A stretch of DNA of 38,843 nucleotides. Source: Arthrobacter sp. AQ5-05 (lineage in GTDB: Bacteria > Actinomycetota > Actinomycetes > Actinomycetales > Micrococcaceae). A model generated the notes under the pieces. It made no database searches. It was given only the letters and a program-made list of their open reading frames with translations, and was not told where the DNA came from. A program made the position numbers and the translations under genes. The DNA lies in assembly GCF_003287975.1 (NCBI RefSeq), contig NZ_QMKQ01000032.1, forward strand, positions 1-38,843, given 5' to 3'. Below, piece after piece: positions 7,723-15,418 of this stretch (its first letter is position 1; each line of letters starts with the position of its first letter).

Positions 7723-9330
7723 ATGTCCACGGATACCCAGCAACTCACCGGCCAGTCCATCCTGGCCGGGATCAACACCCCCGGCATTGGGGCCGAGATC
7801 CGGGGCTTCAACCCCGCCACCAACCAGGCCCTCGACCCGGCATACAGCCTGATCGATGCCTCGCAGTTGGAGCTGGCCACCGCCGCGGCCGAGGATGCCT
7901 TTGCCTCCTTCCGTTCCGTTGACCCGGAAACCCACGCACGGTTCCTTGAATCCATTGCCGAGAACATCGAGGCAGTGGGAACCGAGCTGGTGCAAAGGGC
8001 CATGGCGGAGACCGGGCTTCCCGAGGCACGGTTGGTCGGCGAGCGCGGGCGCACCTGCAACCAGCTGCGCATCTTCGCGCAGGTGGTTCGCCAGGGCGAC
8101 CACCACGGAGTGCGGATCGATCCGGCATTGCCGGATCGCGCGCCGATGCCGCGGGTGGACATCCGCCAGCGCAAGATCCCGGTGGGCCCGGTCGCGGTGT
8201 TTGGTGCGTCCAACTTCCCCCTGGCATTCTCCACCGCCGGCGGGGACACGGCCTCGGCCCTGGCAGCCGGGTGCCCCGTGGTCTTCAAAGCCCACAATGC
8301 CCACCCGGGCACCAGCGAGATCGTGGGCCGGGCCATCACCGCGGCCATCTCGGATGCGAACCTGCACCCGGGCATCTTCTCCCTCGTCTACGGGCCGGGC
8401 GCCAGCATCGGCCAGGCGCTGGTCTCGGACCCGCGCATCAAGGCCGTGGGCTTCACCGGTTCCCGCGGTGGCGGCACCGCGCTGATGGCCACCGCCGCCG
8501 CACGCCCGGAGCCGATCCCGGTTTACGCCGAGATGAGCTCCATCAACCCGGTCATCTTCTTCGCCGGCGCGCTTTCCGACGATGCGGCCGGCCACGCCAA
8601 GGCCTACCTGGGTTCGGTTGTCGGCTCCAGCGGCCAGCTCTGCACGGCCCCCGGCCTGGTGTTCGTCCCGGCCGGCGAGAAAGGCGACGAGTTCGCCGCG
8701 GCCCTGCGCACCGAGGCCGCCACCACGGCCGGGCAGACCATGCTGACCCAGGGCATCTACAATTCCTGGGTCCAGGGCGTTCAAAACCTCGGCTCCCAGC
8801 CCGGCGTGGAGCTCCTGGCCCGGGGCAACAAGGGTGAAACCGAAAACGCACCGGCCCCGTCCATCTTCTCCACCGGGGTTGCGCAGTTGCTGGGCAACCC
8901 GGTGCTGCACGAGGAAATCTTCGGTGCCGCCTCCCTGGTCATCCGCTACACGGATGCCGCGGACCTGGCCACCGCCCTGTCCAAGCTCGAGGGCCAGCTC
9001 ACCGCCACCTTGCAGCTGAAAGATTCCGACCACGAGGCCGTCGCCGCGGTGCTGCCCATCCTGGAGCGCAAGGCCGGGCGCATCCTGGTCAACGGTTGGC
9101 CCACCGGGGTCGAGGTCGGACACGCCATGGTCCACGGCGGGCCGTTCCCCGCAACCTCGGACACCCGCACCACCTCGGTCGGCACGCTGGCCATCGAGCG
9201 CTTCCTGCGCCCGGTCGCCTACCAGAACATCCCCGACTCCCTGCTGCCGGCACCGTTGCAGCAGTCCAACCCGTGGAAGCTGACCCGCCGCATCGACGGC
9301 ACCCTGAAGAACGCCGGAGAACAGGCATGA
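7723..9330 (+). CDS. 2,5-dioxopentanoate (2-oxoglutarate semialdehyde) dehydrogenase, NADP+
   Basis: This 535-residue aldehyde dehydrogenase oxidises 2-oxoglutarate semialdehyde to 2-oxoglutarate, the last step of oxidative glucarate catabolism. The catalytic Cys307 is in [11 protein letters not shown] and the general base Glu270 in [11 protein letters not shown]. Asn164 ([11 protein letters not shown]), Lys189 ([11 protein letters not shown]) and the cofactor loop GFTGSRGGG (about 243-251) are intact. SNFPLAFS and EMSSINPV are hallmarks of the KGSADH branch. The ATG at 7723 is preferred because CAGGAGCAGCA precedes it and family homology begins there; the frame is open back to 7540 without a start signal. 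Its stop overlaps the ATG of gudD (ATGA), so the two are translationally coupled. Confidence 0.93.
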   Translation: MSTDTQQLTGQSILAGINTPGIGAEIRGFNPATNQALDPAYSLIDASQLELATAAAEDAFASFRSVDPETHARFLESIAENIEAVGTELVQRAMAETGLPEARLVGERGRTCNQLRIFAQVVRQGDHHGVRIDPALPDRAPMPRVDIRQRKIPVGPVAVFGASNFPLAFSTAGGDTASALAAGCPVVFKAHNAHPGTSEIVGRAITAAISDANLHPGIFSLVYGPGASIGQALVSDPRIKAVGFTGSRGGGTALMATAAARPEPIPVYAEMSSINPVIFFAGALSDDAAGHAKAYLGSVVGSSGQLCTAPGLVFVPAGEKGDEFAAALRTEAATTAGQTMLTQGIYNSWVQGVQNLGSQPGVELLARGNKGETENAPAPSIFSTGVAQLLGNPVLHEEIFGAASLVIRYTDAADLATALSKLEGQLTATLQLKDSDHEAVAAVLPILERKAGRILVNGWPTGVEVGHAMVHGGPFPATSDTRTTSVGTLAIERFLRPVAYQNIPDSLLPAPLQQSNPWKLTRRIDGTLKNAGEQA

Positions 9331-10658
9331 GTGCAGCACAACCCACGATCGCCTCCATCGAGGTCGTCCCGGTTGCCGGGCACGACTCGATGCTGCTGAA
9401 CCTCTCCGGGGCCCACGGGCCGTTCTTCACCCGCAACATCACCATCATCACCGACTCCGACGGGCGGACCGGCCTCGGCGAGGTACCGGGCGGGGAACCC
9501 ATCCGCCGCACCATCGAGGAAGCCGCCGAACTGCTCGTCGGCGCCCCGGTGGCACGGTTCCGCACGCTGCTGCGTGCGGTTGCCACCAAGTTCGCGGACC
9601 GGGATTCCGGCGGGCGCGGGGCCCAGACCTTTGACCTGCGCACCACGGTGCACGCCGTCACCGCGATCGAGTCTGCCCTGCTGGATCTGCACGGCCAGTT
9701 CCTTGGCGTCCCGGTGGCGGAGTTGCTGGGCGAGGGCCAGCAGCGCGATGCGGTTCCGATGCTTGGCTACCTCTTCTATGTGGGCAACCCGGATGATACC
9801 GATCTTCCTTACCTGCGCGAGCCCAACGGCACCGACGACTGGGAGAAGGTGCGCCGCGAAGAGGCCATGACCCCCGAAGCCATTGTCAGGCTGGCCGAGG
9901 CGGCGCAGAAGCGCTACGGGTTCAAGGACTTCAAGCTCAAGGGCGGCGTGCAGGAAGGGGATGCGGAGGTCGATGCGGTCATCGCCCTGAAGGAACGCTT
10001 CCCCGAAGCCCGCATCACCCTGGATCCCAACGGCGGCTGGCTGCTGAAGGACGCCATCCGCCTGGGCAAGAGGATGCGGGGCGTCGTTGCCTACGCAGAG
10101 GACCCATGCGGCGCCGAGGGCAAGTTCTCCGGCCGCGAGGTGGTCGCAGAGTTCCGGCGGGCCACCGGCCTGGCGACCGCCACCAACATGATCGCCACCG
10201 ACTGGCGCGAAATGTCCCACGCGGTGCGCACCAATGCCGTGGACATCCCGCTGGCCGACCCGCATTTTTGGACCATGGCCGGATCCGTGCGCGTGGCCCA
10301 GCTCTGCGACGAGTTCGGGCTGACGTGGGGTTCGCACTCGAACAACCACTTCGATATCTCATTGGCCATGTTCACGCAGGTCGGCGCCGCCGCACCGGGT
10401 GAGATCACGGCCCTGGACACGCATTGGATCTGGCAGGACGGCCAGGGATTGACCGAGGAACCGCTGCTGATCCGCAATGGCGAGATCAAGGTCCCGGAGC
10501 GTTCGGGCCTGGGCGTCACCCTGGACCGCACGCGCCTGGCCGAGGCCCACGAGCTCTACCTGGAGCACGGACTGGGCTCGCGCGACGACGCCGCCTCCAT
10601 GCAGTACCTGATTCCGGGGTGGGAATTCGACGCCAAGTCCCCGGCGCTGGTGCGCTGA
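9327..10658 (+). CDS. gudD: Glucarate dehydratase
   Basis: This 443-residue enolase-superfamily enzyme dehydrates D-glucarate (and often L-idarate) to 5-keto-4-deoxy-D-glucarate. The catalytic set is visible: Lys203 and Lys205 in [10 protein letters not shown], metal ligands Asp233 (LDPNGGW), Glu258 (YAEDPCG) and Asn287 (TATNM), Asp311 (ADPHFW) and His337 in [12 protein letters not shown]. Length and the paired DPN/EDP/GSHSNNH motifs match glucarate dehydratase rather than mandelate racemase. The start at 9327 overlaps the previous stop in ATGA. With KdgD and KGSADH it completes D-glucarate to 2-oxoglutarate. A strong hairpin follows 24 bases after the stop. Confidence 0.94.
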   Translation: MSAAQPTIASIEVVPVAGHDSMLLNLSGAHGPFFTRNITIITDSDGRTGLGEVPGGEPIRRTIEEAAELLVGAPVARFRTLLRAVATKFADRDSGGRGAQTFDLRTTVHAVTAIESALLDLHGQFLGVPVAELLGEGQQRDAVPMLGYLFYVGNPDDTDLPYLREPNGTDDWEKVRREEAMTPEAIVRLAEAAQKRYGFKDFKLKGGVQEGDAEVDAVIALKERFPEARITLDPNGGWLLKDAIRLGKRMRGVVAYAEDPCGAEGKFSGREVVAEFRRATGLATATNMIATDWREMSHAVRTNAVDIPLADPHFWTMAGSVRVAQLCDEFGLTWGSHSNNHFDISLAMFTQVGAAAPGEITALDTHWIWQDGQGLTEEPLLIRNGEIKVPERSGLGVTLDRTRLAEAHELYLEHGLGSRDDAASMQYLIPGWEFDAKSPALVR

Positions 10659-10682
10659 GACAGCTCTTGGGAACAATGCAAT

Positions 10683-10737
10683 AAGGCAAGGGACGGTGGG
10701 GATGGTTCATTCGAACTCCCCCACCGTCCCTTGCCTT
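10683..10737 (+). terminator. Very strong hairpin after gudD
   Basis: A perfect 19-bp stem (10683-10701 paired with 10719-10737; arms begin AAGGCAAGGGACGG) encloses a 17-base loop. It lies between the gudD stop and the transporter gene. No T-run follows on either strand, so this would be a U-less actinobacterial-type terminator, possibly bidirectional. Confidence 0.75.
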
Positions 10738-10740
10738 GCC

Positions 10741-10760
10741 TGGTGAACACCGGTTCACCA
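10741..10760. promoter_or_regulatory. Inverted repeat, possible operator before the AEC transporter
   Basis: TGGTGAAC-ACCG-GTTCACCA is an 8-bp perfect inverted repeat with a 4-base spacer. It starts three bases after the hairpin and ends 32 bases before the transporter start. The size and symmetry suit a dimeric repressor site. No matching copy was noticed elsewhere in the window. Confidence 0.4.
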
Positions 10761-10792
10761 CAACGATCACCCACGCCTATTCGGGAGGCCAC

Positions 10793-11734
10793 GTGCAAGG
10801 AGTGCTCCAGGGGTTCTCGATCGTGCTGATCTTGATCGGCGTCGGCCTGGTCACCGCAAGGTTGTTGCCGCGCAAGCGCGAGTCCATTGCCACCGGGCTG
10901 ACACCGCTGATCTATTACATAACCAATCCAGCGCTGATGTTCATGCTGCTCTCGGAGACCGATTTGCGGGCCGTCATCGGGGTGTACACCCCGATTGCAC
11001 TGATCACCGCCGTCTTGACCGGCTCTCTGTACGCACTGGGCGCCAAGCTGTTCTTCAAGGTCCCGGCAACCCGGCTCCCCGGCGCTGCCATGTCCACCAG
11101 CTACGTCAACGCCGGGAACATCGGTGTGCCGCTGGCGCTCTACGCCGTGGGAAGCACCAACCCGGTGGTCTCGGTTCTCATCGCCCAGCTGCTGCTGATC
11201 GCCCCGGTCTACCTGTGCATCTTTGCCCTGGTCTCCAGGGCCAACGGCAACCAGGAAAACAAGACCCCGCTGGGCAAGACCATCCTCCGATCCATCGCCA
11301 ACCCGGTCACCATCGCCACGTTCATTGGCGCCCTGTTCGCGGCCTTCGACCTGCACCTGCCCGAGGTCATCAACATCCCCATAGACATGCTGGGCCAGGC
11401 CTCCATTCCACTGCTGCTGATGGCCTTTGGCATGTCCCTTTTTGGCCAGCGTCCGCTGGCCGACAAGGCGTTGCGCGGCGAAGTCTTCCTGGCCACCTTC
11501 TTCAAGATGCTTTTCATGCCGATGGCGGCCTGGGCATTGGCCGCACTGGTGTTCAAGCTGGAAGGCACGGACCTGCTCGGGGTCGTGATCATGGCCGCCC
11601 TGCCCACGGCCCAGAACGTGCTGCTCTTCTCCCAGCAGTTCAGGCTCGAAACCACGGTGGTGCGCGAGGTCATCCTGTGCAGCACGCTGCTGGCCCTGCC
11701 GGTGACGCTGGTGATCACGCTATTCCTGGGCTGA
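10793..11734 (+). CDS. AEC-family (auxin efflux carrier-type) membrane transporter
   Basis: This 313-residue polytopic membrane protein has about ten hydrophobic segments in two halves (LQGFSIVLILIGVGLVTA near the N-terminus, ALPVTLVITLFLG at the C-terminus). Family signatures include NPALMFMLLSE, the first-half SYVNAGNIGVPLALYA and the second-half ALPTAQNVLLFSQQF. Bacterial AEC members such as malonate (MdcF-like) carriers move organic acids by secondary transport. The GTG at 10793 is chosen because GGGAGG (10782-10787) precedes it and the first membrane helix begins at once. Its position right after the glucarate genes suggests an acid substrate, but a hairpin separates it from gudD. Confidence 0.88.
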   Translation: MQGVLQGFSIVLILIGVGLVTARLLPRKRESIATGLTPLIYYITNPALMFMLLSETDLRAVIGVYTPIALITAVLTGSLYALGAKLFFKVPATRLPGAAMSTSYVNAGNIGVPLALYAVGSTNPVVSVLIAQLLLIAPVYLCIFALVSRANGNQENKTPLGKTILRSIANPVTIATFIGALFAAFDLHLPEVINIPIDMLGQASIPLLLMAFGMSLFGQRPLADKALRGEVFLATFFKMLFMPMAAWALAALVFKLEGTDLLGVVIMAALPTAQNVLLFSQQFRLETTVVREVILCSTLLALPVTLVITLFLG

Positions 11735-11757
11735 GGCCGCAGGTTGCCTTGTCGTCG

Positions 11758-11783
11758 AGGGCGCCATCCCCGCGGCGCGCCCT
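11758..11783 (+). terminator. Weak GC-rich hairpin after the AEC transporter
   Basis: AGGGCGC (11758-11764) pairs with GCGCCCT (11777-11783) across a 12-base loop, about 25 bases after the transporter stop and just before the MerR promoter. There is no T-run. Confidence 0.35.
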
Positions 11784-11792
11784 TCACGTGAG

Positions 11793-11823
11793 TAGACCTT
11801 CCCCCGGCGGGAAGGTCGATGAT
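11793..11823 (+). promoter_or_regulatory. MerR-type promoter and operator of the merR-like gene
   Basis: TAGACC (11793-11798) and GATGAT (11818-11823) are separated by 19 bases, the long spacer typical of MerR-activated promoters. The palindrome ACCTTCCC-CCGGC-GGGAAGGT (11796-11816) fills that spacer. The -10 box ends seven bases before the ATG at 11830, so the transcript is probably leaderless, which fits the absence of a ribosome binding site. Confidence 0.65.
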
Positions 11824-11829
11824 GGTCCC

Positions 11830-12642
11830 ATGAGTGATTCGATGTCCATTGGCGATTTCTCGCGGGCGACCAAATTGAGTGCCAAGACCCTGCGGTTCTA
11901 CCACCAGGTCGGCCTGCTCCTTCCGGCGCGCGTGGAGCCTTCGAATGGCTACCGTTTCTACGAGGCCGAACAAATCTCCGACGCGCAGGTGATCCGGAGC
12001 TTCCGGGCGATGGACATGCCCGTTGGCTTGATTCGAGACATCCTCTCAACACCGAGTGGCCCGGGCCGGGATCAGCTGATCGAGGGGCACCTGGCGCGGA
12101 TGGAGCTCAGGCTCGAAGCGACCCGCTCCGCGGTGGCTTCCCTTCGCAGCATGCTCGATCCCTCGACGATTCCGTTCGAAATCCGGCTGCGAAGCCTGCC
12201 GCCGATCAATGCGGTGGTCATCCGTGAAACCATCGATCTGTCCGAGCTCGGAAGTTGGTACACCCAGGCCATGGAAGAGCTGGAATTCCTGGTAGCCACG
12301 GCCAGCGTGCGCCCCACCGGACCACGTGGCGGCCTGTGGGACACCGAACTCTTTCTCAACGAGCGCGGAGGCGCCGCACTTTTTATTCCAACCCACTCGC
12401 TTGAGACGGCGCTGCCCGGTCGCGCCCGGGCGGAGCTGTTGCCCGCCGTCGACCTCGCCGTGGCCACGCATCGGGGAACGGACGACACGGTCCTCGAGGT
12501 CTATGGGGAGCTCGGACGCCATGTCGCCCGCCGCGGCATCAGCGCCGAAGGCCCCATCCGCGAGACGTACCTCCACGGGCTGGCGGGCGGTTCGCAGGAA
12601 ACCGTCACCGAGATTGGCTGGCCCATCCGCAGCGACCGGTAG
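11830..12642 (+). CDS. MerR-family transcriptional regulator with GyrI-like effector domain
   Basis: This 270-residue regulator has an N-terminal MerR winged helix (MSIGDFSRATKLSAKTLRFYHQVGLLLPARV, then NGYRFYEAEQ, to about residue 70) and a dimerisation helix (LIEGHLARMELRLEATRSAVASLRSML). A C-terminal GyrI/AraC-effector-like module of about 150 residues follows (IRLRSLPPINAVVIRETIDLSEL onward). This layout is like the BmrR/multidrug-type MerR proteins that bind small hydrophobic ligands. No Cys cluster for metals is seen. It is likely autoregulated through the operator at 11796-11816 and probably drives the SnoaL-like gene at 12697, which has the same kind of promoter. Confidence 0.88.
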   Translation: MSDSMSIGDFSRATKLSAKTLRFYHQVGLLLPARVEPSNGYRFYEAEQISDAQVIRSFRAMDMPVGLIRDILSTPSGPGRDQLIEGHLARMELRLEATRSAVASLRSMLDPSTIPFEIRLRSLPPINAVVIRETIDLSELGSWYTQAMEELEFLVATASVRPTGPRGGLWDTELFLNERGGAALFIPTHSLETALPGRARAELLPAVDLAVATHRGTDDTVLEVYGELGRHVARRGISAEGPIRETYLHGLAGGSQETVTEIGWPIRSDR

Positions 12643-12659
12643 CCGCTGGCGAATCCGTG

Positions 12660-12690
12660 TTGACTCTCCCCCCGGGGGAAGGACGAAGGT
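12660..12690 (+). promoter_or_regulatory. Second MerR-type promoter, before the SnoaL-like gene
   Basis: TTGACT (12660-12665) and GAAGGT (12685-12690) have a 19-base spacer containing TCCCCC-C-GGGGGA (12667-12679) followed by AGG. The right half (GGGAAGG) matches the operator of the MerR gene. The -10 box ends six bases before the ATG at 12697, again suggesting a leaderless transcript. Confidence 0.6.
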
Positions 12691-12696
12691 AAGGGC

Positions 12697-13032
12697 ATGA
12701 CAATCAAAGACCTTTTCCCCTCGGCGGCAACGTACTTCGACCTCATGGAAGGAACCGACAGGGCCCACGTCCTCACGGTATTCACCCCCGACGCCGTGGT
12801 CATCGACGACGACCACAGCTATGTGGGGCACCAGGAGATCCTCGCCTGGCTGAGTGGACCCGCCAGCGAATTCATCGTCACCTCGACGTGGCTCTCTGGC
12901 TGCCGGGGCGGCGACACCGCGATTGCCAACATCCGCTTGGCAGGCAACTTCCCGGGCAGCCCCGTGGACCTGCGCCATGAGTTCAGGCAGAACAACAACG
13001 GGTTGATCAGCTCGTTGAAGATCACTGCCTGA
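12697..13032 (+). CDS. SnoaL-like / NTF2-fold small protein
   Basis: This 111-residue soluble protein has the cone-fold pattern of SnoaL/NTF2-like proteins: an N-terminal helix (LFPSAATYFDLME), then VLTVFTPDAVVIDDDHSYVGHQEILAWL, then strands ending in LRHEFRQNNNGLISSLKITA. Such proteins are often small isomerases, cyclases or ligand-binding proteins; no catalytic assignment is possible here. It lies 54 bases after the MerR gene and is preceded by a MerR-type promoter, so it is the probable target of that regulator. Its stop is only two bases from the convergent LysR stop. Confidence 0.75.
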   Translation: MTIKDLFPSAATYFDLMEGTDRAHVLTVFTPDAVVIDDDHSYVGHQEILAWLSGPASEFIVTSTWLSGCRGGDTAIANIRLAGNFPGSPVDLRHEFRQNNNGLISSLKITA

Positions 13033-13034
13033 GT

Positions 13035-13982
13035 TCAGCGCGTTTCGGCCGGGGCTTCTGGAGAGCCAGGTTCCCCGGATTCCGAGGTGAGCGATTCCAG
13101 GTAGATCTTGCGGAGCATCTCCGCGGCGGGGTTGGTGGAGGATTCGTCCCAGGCCAGGTACATGTCCGAATGGTTCAAGTTGGACAGCCCGTTGGGCCCG
13201 GTGATCTCCTCGAAGACCACACCGCGCGGGGTGAATTCCATGGCCGTTGCCGGCACCAGCGTGACACCGAGTCCGGCGGCCACCAAAGCCAAAAGCGCCG
13301 GGATCTGGCTGGCAATCTGGGCAATGTTCGGGCGGGCACCGACCGAGTCGAAGAGCCGCCGGACCAGATCGTAGAAATACCGTGCTTCGCCCGTCGAATA
13401 CATCATCAGCGGCAGGCCCACCAATTCCTTGATGAGAACCCCCTTGCCGGTAGCCAGATCGTGGCCCTCCGGCAACGCCACCACCAACCGGTCCTTCTTG
13501 ATCAATTGGGTATGCACGCCGGGCCGGGTGACTATGGGGCGCAGGATGCCCATGTCGATCGCGCCCTTGCTCAAGGCATCCAACTGCTCGACGGACACGG
13601 CCTCGCGCAACACCAGCGTGACATGCGGTAGGTGCTTGGAGGCCTGCCCCAGCAGATCCGGCAGCACCGCTTGCCCGGCCACCGCGGTGTAGCCGATCAC
13701 CACTGTCCCGGCATCCCCGGTGGCCACCCGGGAAACCTCAAGGCTGGTCTTGGCACTCAGGTCCAGGATGCGCCTGGCGTTGGGCAGCAGCACCCGGCCG
13801 GCGGCGGTGAGTTCCACGCGCCGGGAGTTGCGGATGAACAGCTGTGCCTGGAGTTCGCGCTCAAGGAGCTGGATCTGTCGGCTCAACGGGGGCTGCGTCA
13901 TGTTCAGCCGGTCCGCGGCCGCACCGAAGTGCAGTTCCTCGGCCACCGCCACAAATGATTCGAGTTGGATCAACGAAAACAT
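13035..13982 (-). CDS. LysR-family transcriptional regulator
   Basis: This 315-residue regulator has the N-terminal helix-turn-helix of the family: FVAVAEELHFGAAADRLNMTQPPLSRQIQLLERELQ, then LFIRNSRRVELTAAG. An effector-binding domain follows from about residue 90 (GTVVIGYTAVAGQAVLPDLL). The ATG at 13982 is chosen because AAGGAG lies eight bases upstream on the minus strand and the LysR start consensus (MFSLIQLESF) begins there; the frame stays open a further 57 bases without signal. It is transcribed away from the dehydratase-like gene at 14085, the usual arrangement for LysR control of a divergent target. The dyads at 14001-14038 are likely binding sites. Confidence 0.92.
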   Translation of the reverse strand: MFSLIQLESFVAVAEELHFGAAADRLNMTQPPLSRQIQLLERELQAQLFIRNSRRVELTAAGRVLLPNARRILDLSAKTSLEVSRVATGDAGTVVIGYTAVAGQAVLPDLLGQASKHLPHVTLVLREAVSVEQLDALSKGAIDMGILRPIVTRPGVHTQLIKKDRLVVALPEGHDLATGKGVLIKELVGLPLMMYSTGEARYFYDLVRRLFDSVGARPNIAQIASQIPALLALVAAGLGVTLVPATAMEFTPRGVVFEEITGPNGLSNLNHSDMYLAWDESSTNPAAEMLRKIYLESLTSESGEPGSPEAPAETR

Positions 13983-14000
13983 CGATTCACTCCTTGAATG

Positions 14001-14050
14001 ATTGGTTGCCAATTTTGGCTTGGACATGCATCGATGCACTCTCCTAGGGT
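14001..14050 (+). promoter_or_regulatory. LysR / dehydratase divergent control region
   Basis: Three dyads are packed here: ATTGG-TTG-CCAAT (14001-14013), GCCAA-TT-TTGGC (14008-14019) and the perfect palindrome TGCATCGATGCA (14027-14038). TGGACA (14021-14026) and TAGGGT (14045-14050) form a candidate promoter with an 18-base spacer for the dehydratase gene. GGCTTGGACATGCATC matches the kdgD promoter element at 15 of 16 positions. Confidence 0.55.
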
Positions 14051-14084
14051 GAGTCTAACCACCCCATTGATACGGAGCCCCAAC

Positions 14085-15413
14085 ATGTCGGAATCTGACG
14101 CAGACCGCTCGCTCTCCACCCTTTCATCACGCGCAACAGAGACCAATCGGGCCATCATCACCGAGGTCACCGTGACTCCTGTGGCGTTCGCCGATCCCCC
14201 GCTGCTGAACTCCGTGGGCGTGCACGAACCCTTCGCGCTGCGCGCCATCGTGGTCATCCGCACCGAGGACGGCACCTACGGGTTGGGGGAAACCTACGGG
14301 GACGAGGCACACGTGGCCAGGCTGGACCGGGCCGGATCCCTGCTGGTGGGTGCGGACGCCTTCAACATCAACCAGGTGTCGGCGTTGGTTTCGGAATCAC
14401 TGCGCGAGGACTCTGGCATCGGCGGGCACGGCACCGGGGGCATGGTCACCACCACCTCCCTGGATGACCGGGTGCTCTCGGCGTTCGACGTGGCCTGCCT
14501 GGACATCCAGGGCAAGACCCTGGGCGTGCCGGTCAGCACGCTGCTGGGCGGAGCGGTGCGGGACGAGGTCGCGTTCAGCGGCTACCTCTTCTACAAGTGG
14601 GCAGAGCACCCGGGCCAGGAACCCGACGCCTGGGGCGAGGCACTGGACCCGGCCGGAATCGTGGCCCAGGCCCGCAAGATGGTGGACGAGTACGGCTTCA
14701 CCGCGCTCAAGCTCAAGGGCGGGGTCTTCGAGCCGGAAATCGAGGCGGCCACCATCGAGGCCCTCCGCGAGGCGTTCCCCGGGATGCCGCTGCGCATCGA
14801 TCCCAACGGGGTGTGGACCGTCGAGACCGCCATCAAGATCGGGCGCAGGCTGGAGCCGGTGCTGGAATACTTCGAGGACCCCTGCCTGTCGATCGCCGAC
14901 AACGCCGCGGTGCGCAAGGAAATCGGTCTCCCCATAGCGACCAACATGTGCGTGGTCTCGTTCAACGACGTCCCGCCGGCCATCGCCGCCGGCGCAGTGG
15001 ATGTTGTCCTCTCGGACCACCACTTCTGGGGAGGTCTGCGGCGCTCGCAAGCCTTGGCGGGCATTGCCGAGACCTTCGGGCTGGGCCTGTCCATGCATTC
15101 GAATTCTCACCTGGGAATCAGCTTCGCCGCGATGATCCAGCTGGCCGCAGCCACCAAGAACATCGACTACGCCTGCGACACCCACTGGCCCTGGAAACCG
15201 GCAGGCGATGACGTCATCGTCCCGGGTGCCCTGAAAATCAGGGACGGCTCGGTCAAGGTTTCCACCATGCCGGGGCTGGGCATTGAACTCGACGAAGAGG
15301 CGCTGGCCCGGATGCACCAGCAGTACCTGGATTGCGGACTGACCAAGCGCGACGACACCGGATACATGCAAAGCATCCGCCCGGACTTCCAGCTCACCAC
15401 CCCGCGCTGGTGA
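14085..15413 (+). CDS. Glucarate-dehydratase-like enolase superfamily protein
   Basis: This 442-residue paralogue of the GudD at 9327 has the acid-sugar dehydratase machinery: Lys209/Lys211 (TALKLKGGV), Asp239 (RIDPNGVW), Glu264 (YFEDPCL), Asn287 (ATNM), Asp311 (LSDHHFWGG) and His338 (LSMHSNSHLGIS). An N-terminal extension of about 22 residues precedes the first strand. It differs around the substrate loop (SGYLFYKWAEHPGQEP instead of [15 protein letters not shown]), so it may act on another aldarate or be a GudX-like protein with altered activity. The ATG at 14085 follows CGGAG by seven bases. It is divergent from the LysR gene and followed within five bases by a 2-hydroxyacid dehydrogenase. 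Confidence 0.85.
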   Translation: MSESDADRSLSTLSSRATETNRAIITEVTVTPVAFADPPLLNSVGVHEPFALRAIVVIRTEDGTYGLGETYGDEAHVARLDRAGSLLVGADAFNINQVSALVSESLREDSGIGGHGTGGMVTTTSLDDRVLSAFDVACLDIQGKTLGVPVSTLLGGAVRDEVAFSGYLFYKWAEHPGQEPDAWGEALDPAGIVAQARKMVDEYGFTALKLKGGVFEPEIEAATIEALREAFPGMPLRIDPNGVWTVETAIKIGRRLEPVLEYFEDPCLSIADNAAVRKEIGLPIATNMCVVSFNDVPPAIAAGAVDVVLSDHHFWGGLRRSQALAGIAETFGLGLSMHSNSHLGISFAAMIQLAAATKNIDYACDTHWPWKPAGDDVIVPGALKIRDGSVKVSTMPGLGIELDEEALARMHQQYLDCGLTKRDDTGYMQSIRPDFQLTTPRW

Positions 15414-15418
15414 ACGGC

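Noticed and set aside
7711-9339. 542-codon open frame on the minus strand opposite the aldehyde dehydrogenase
   Set aside because: Perfect antisense shadow of a gene with clear catalytic residues; composition (Gly, Arg, Asp rich) is an artefact of codon bias.
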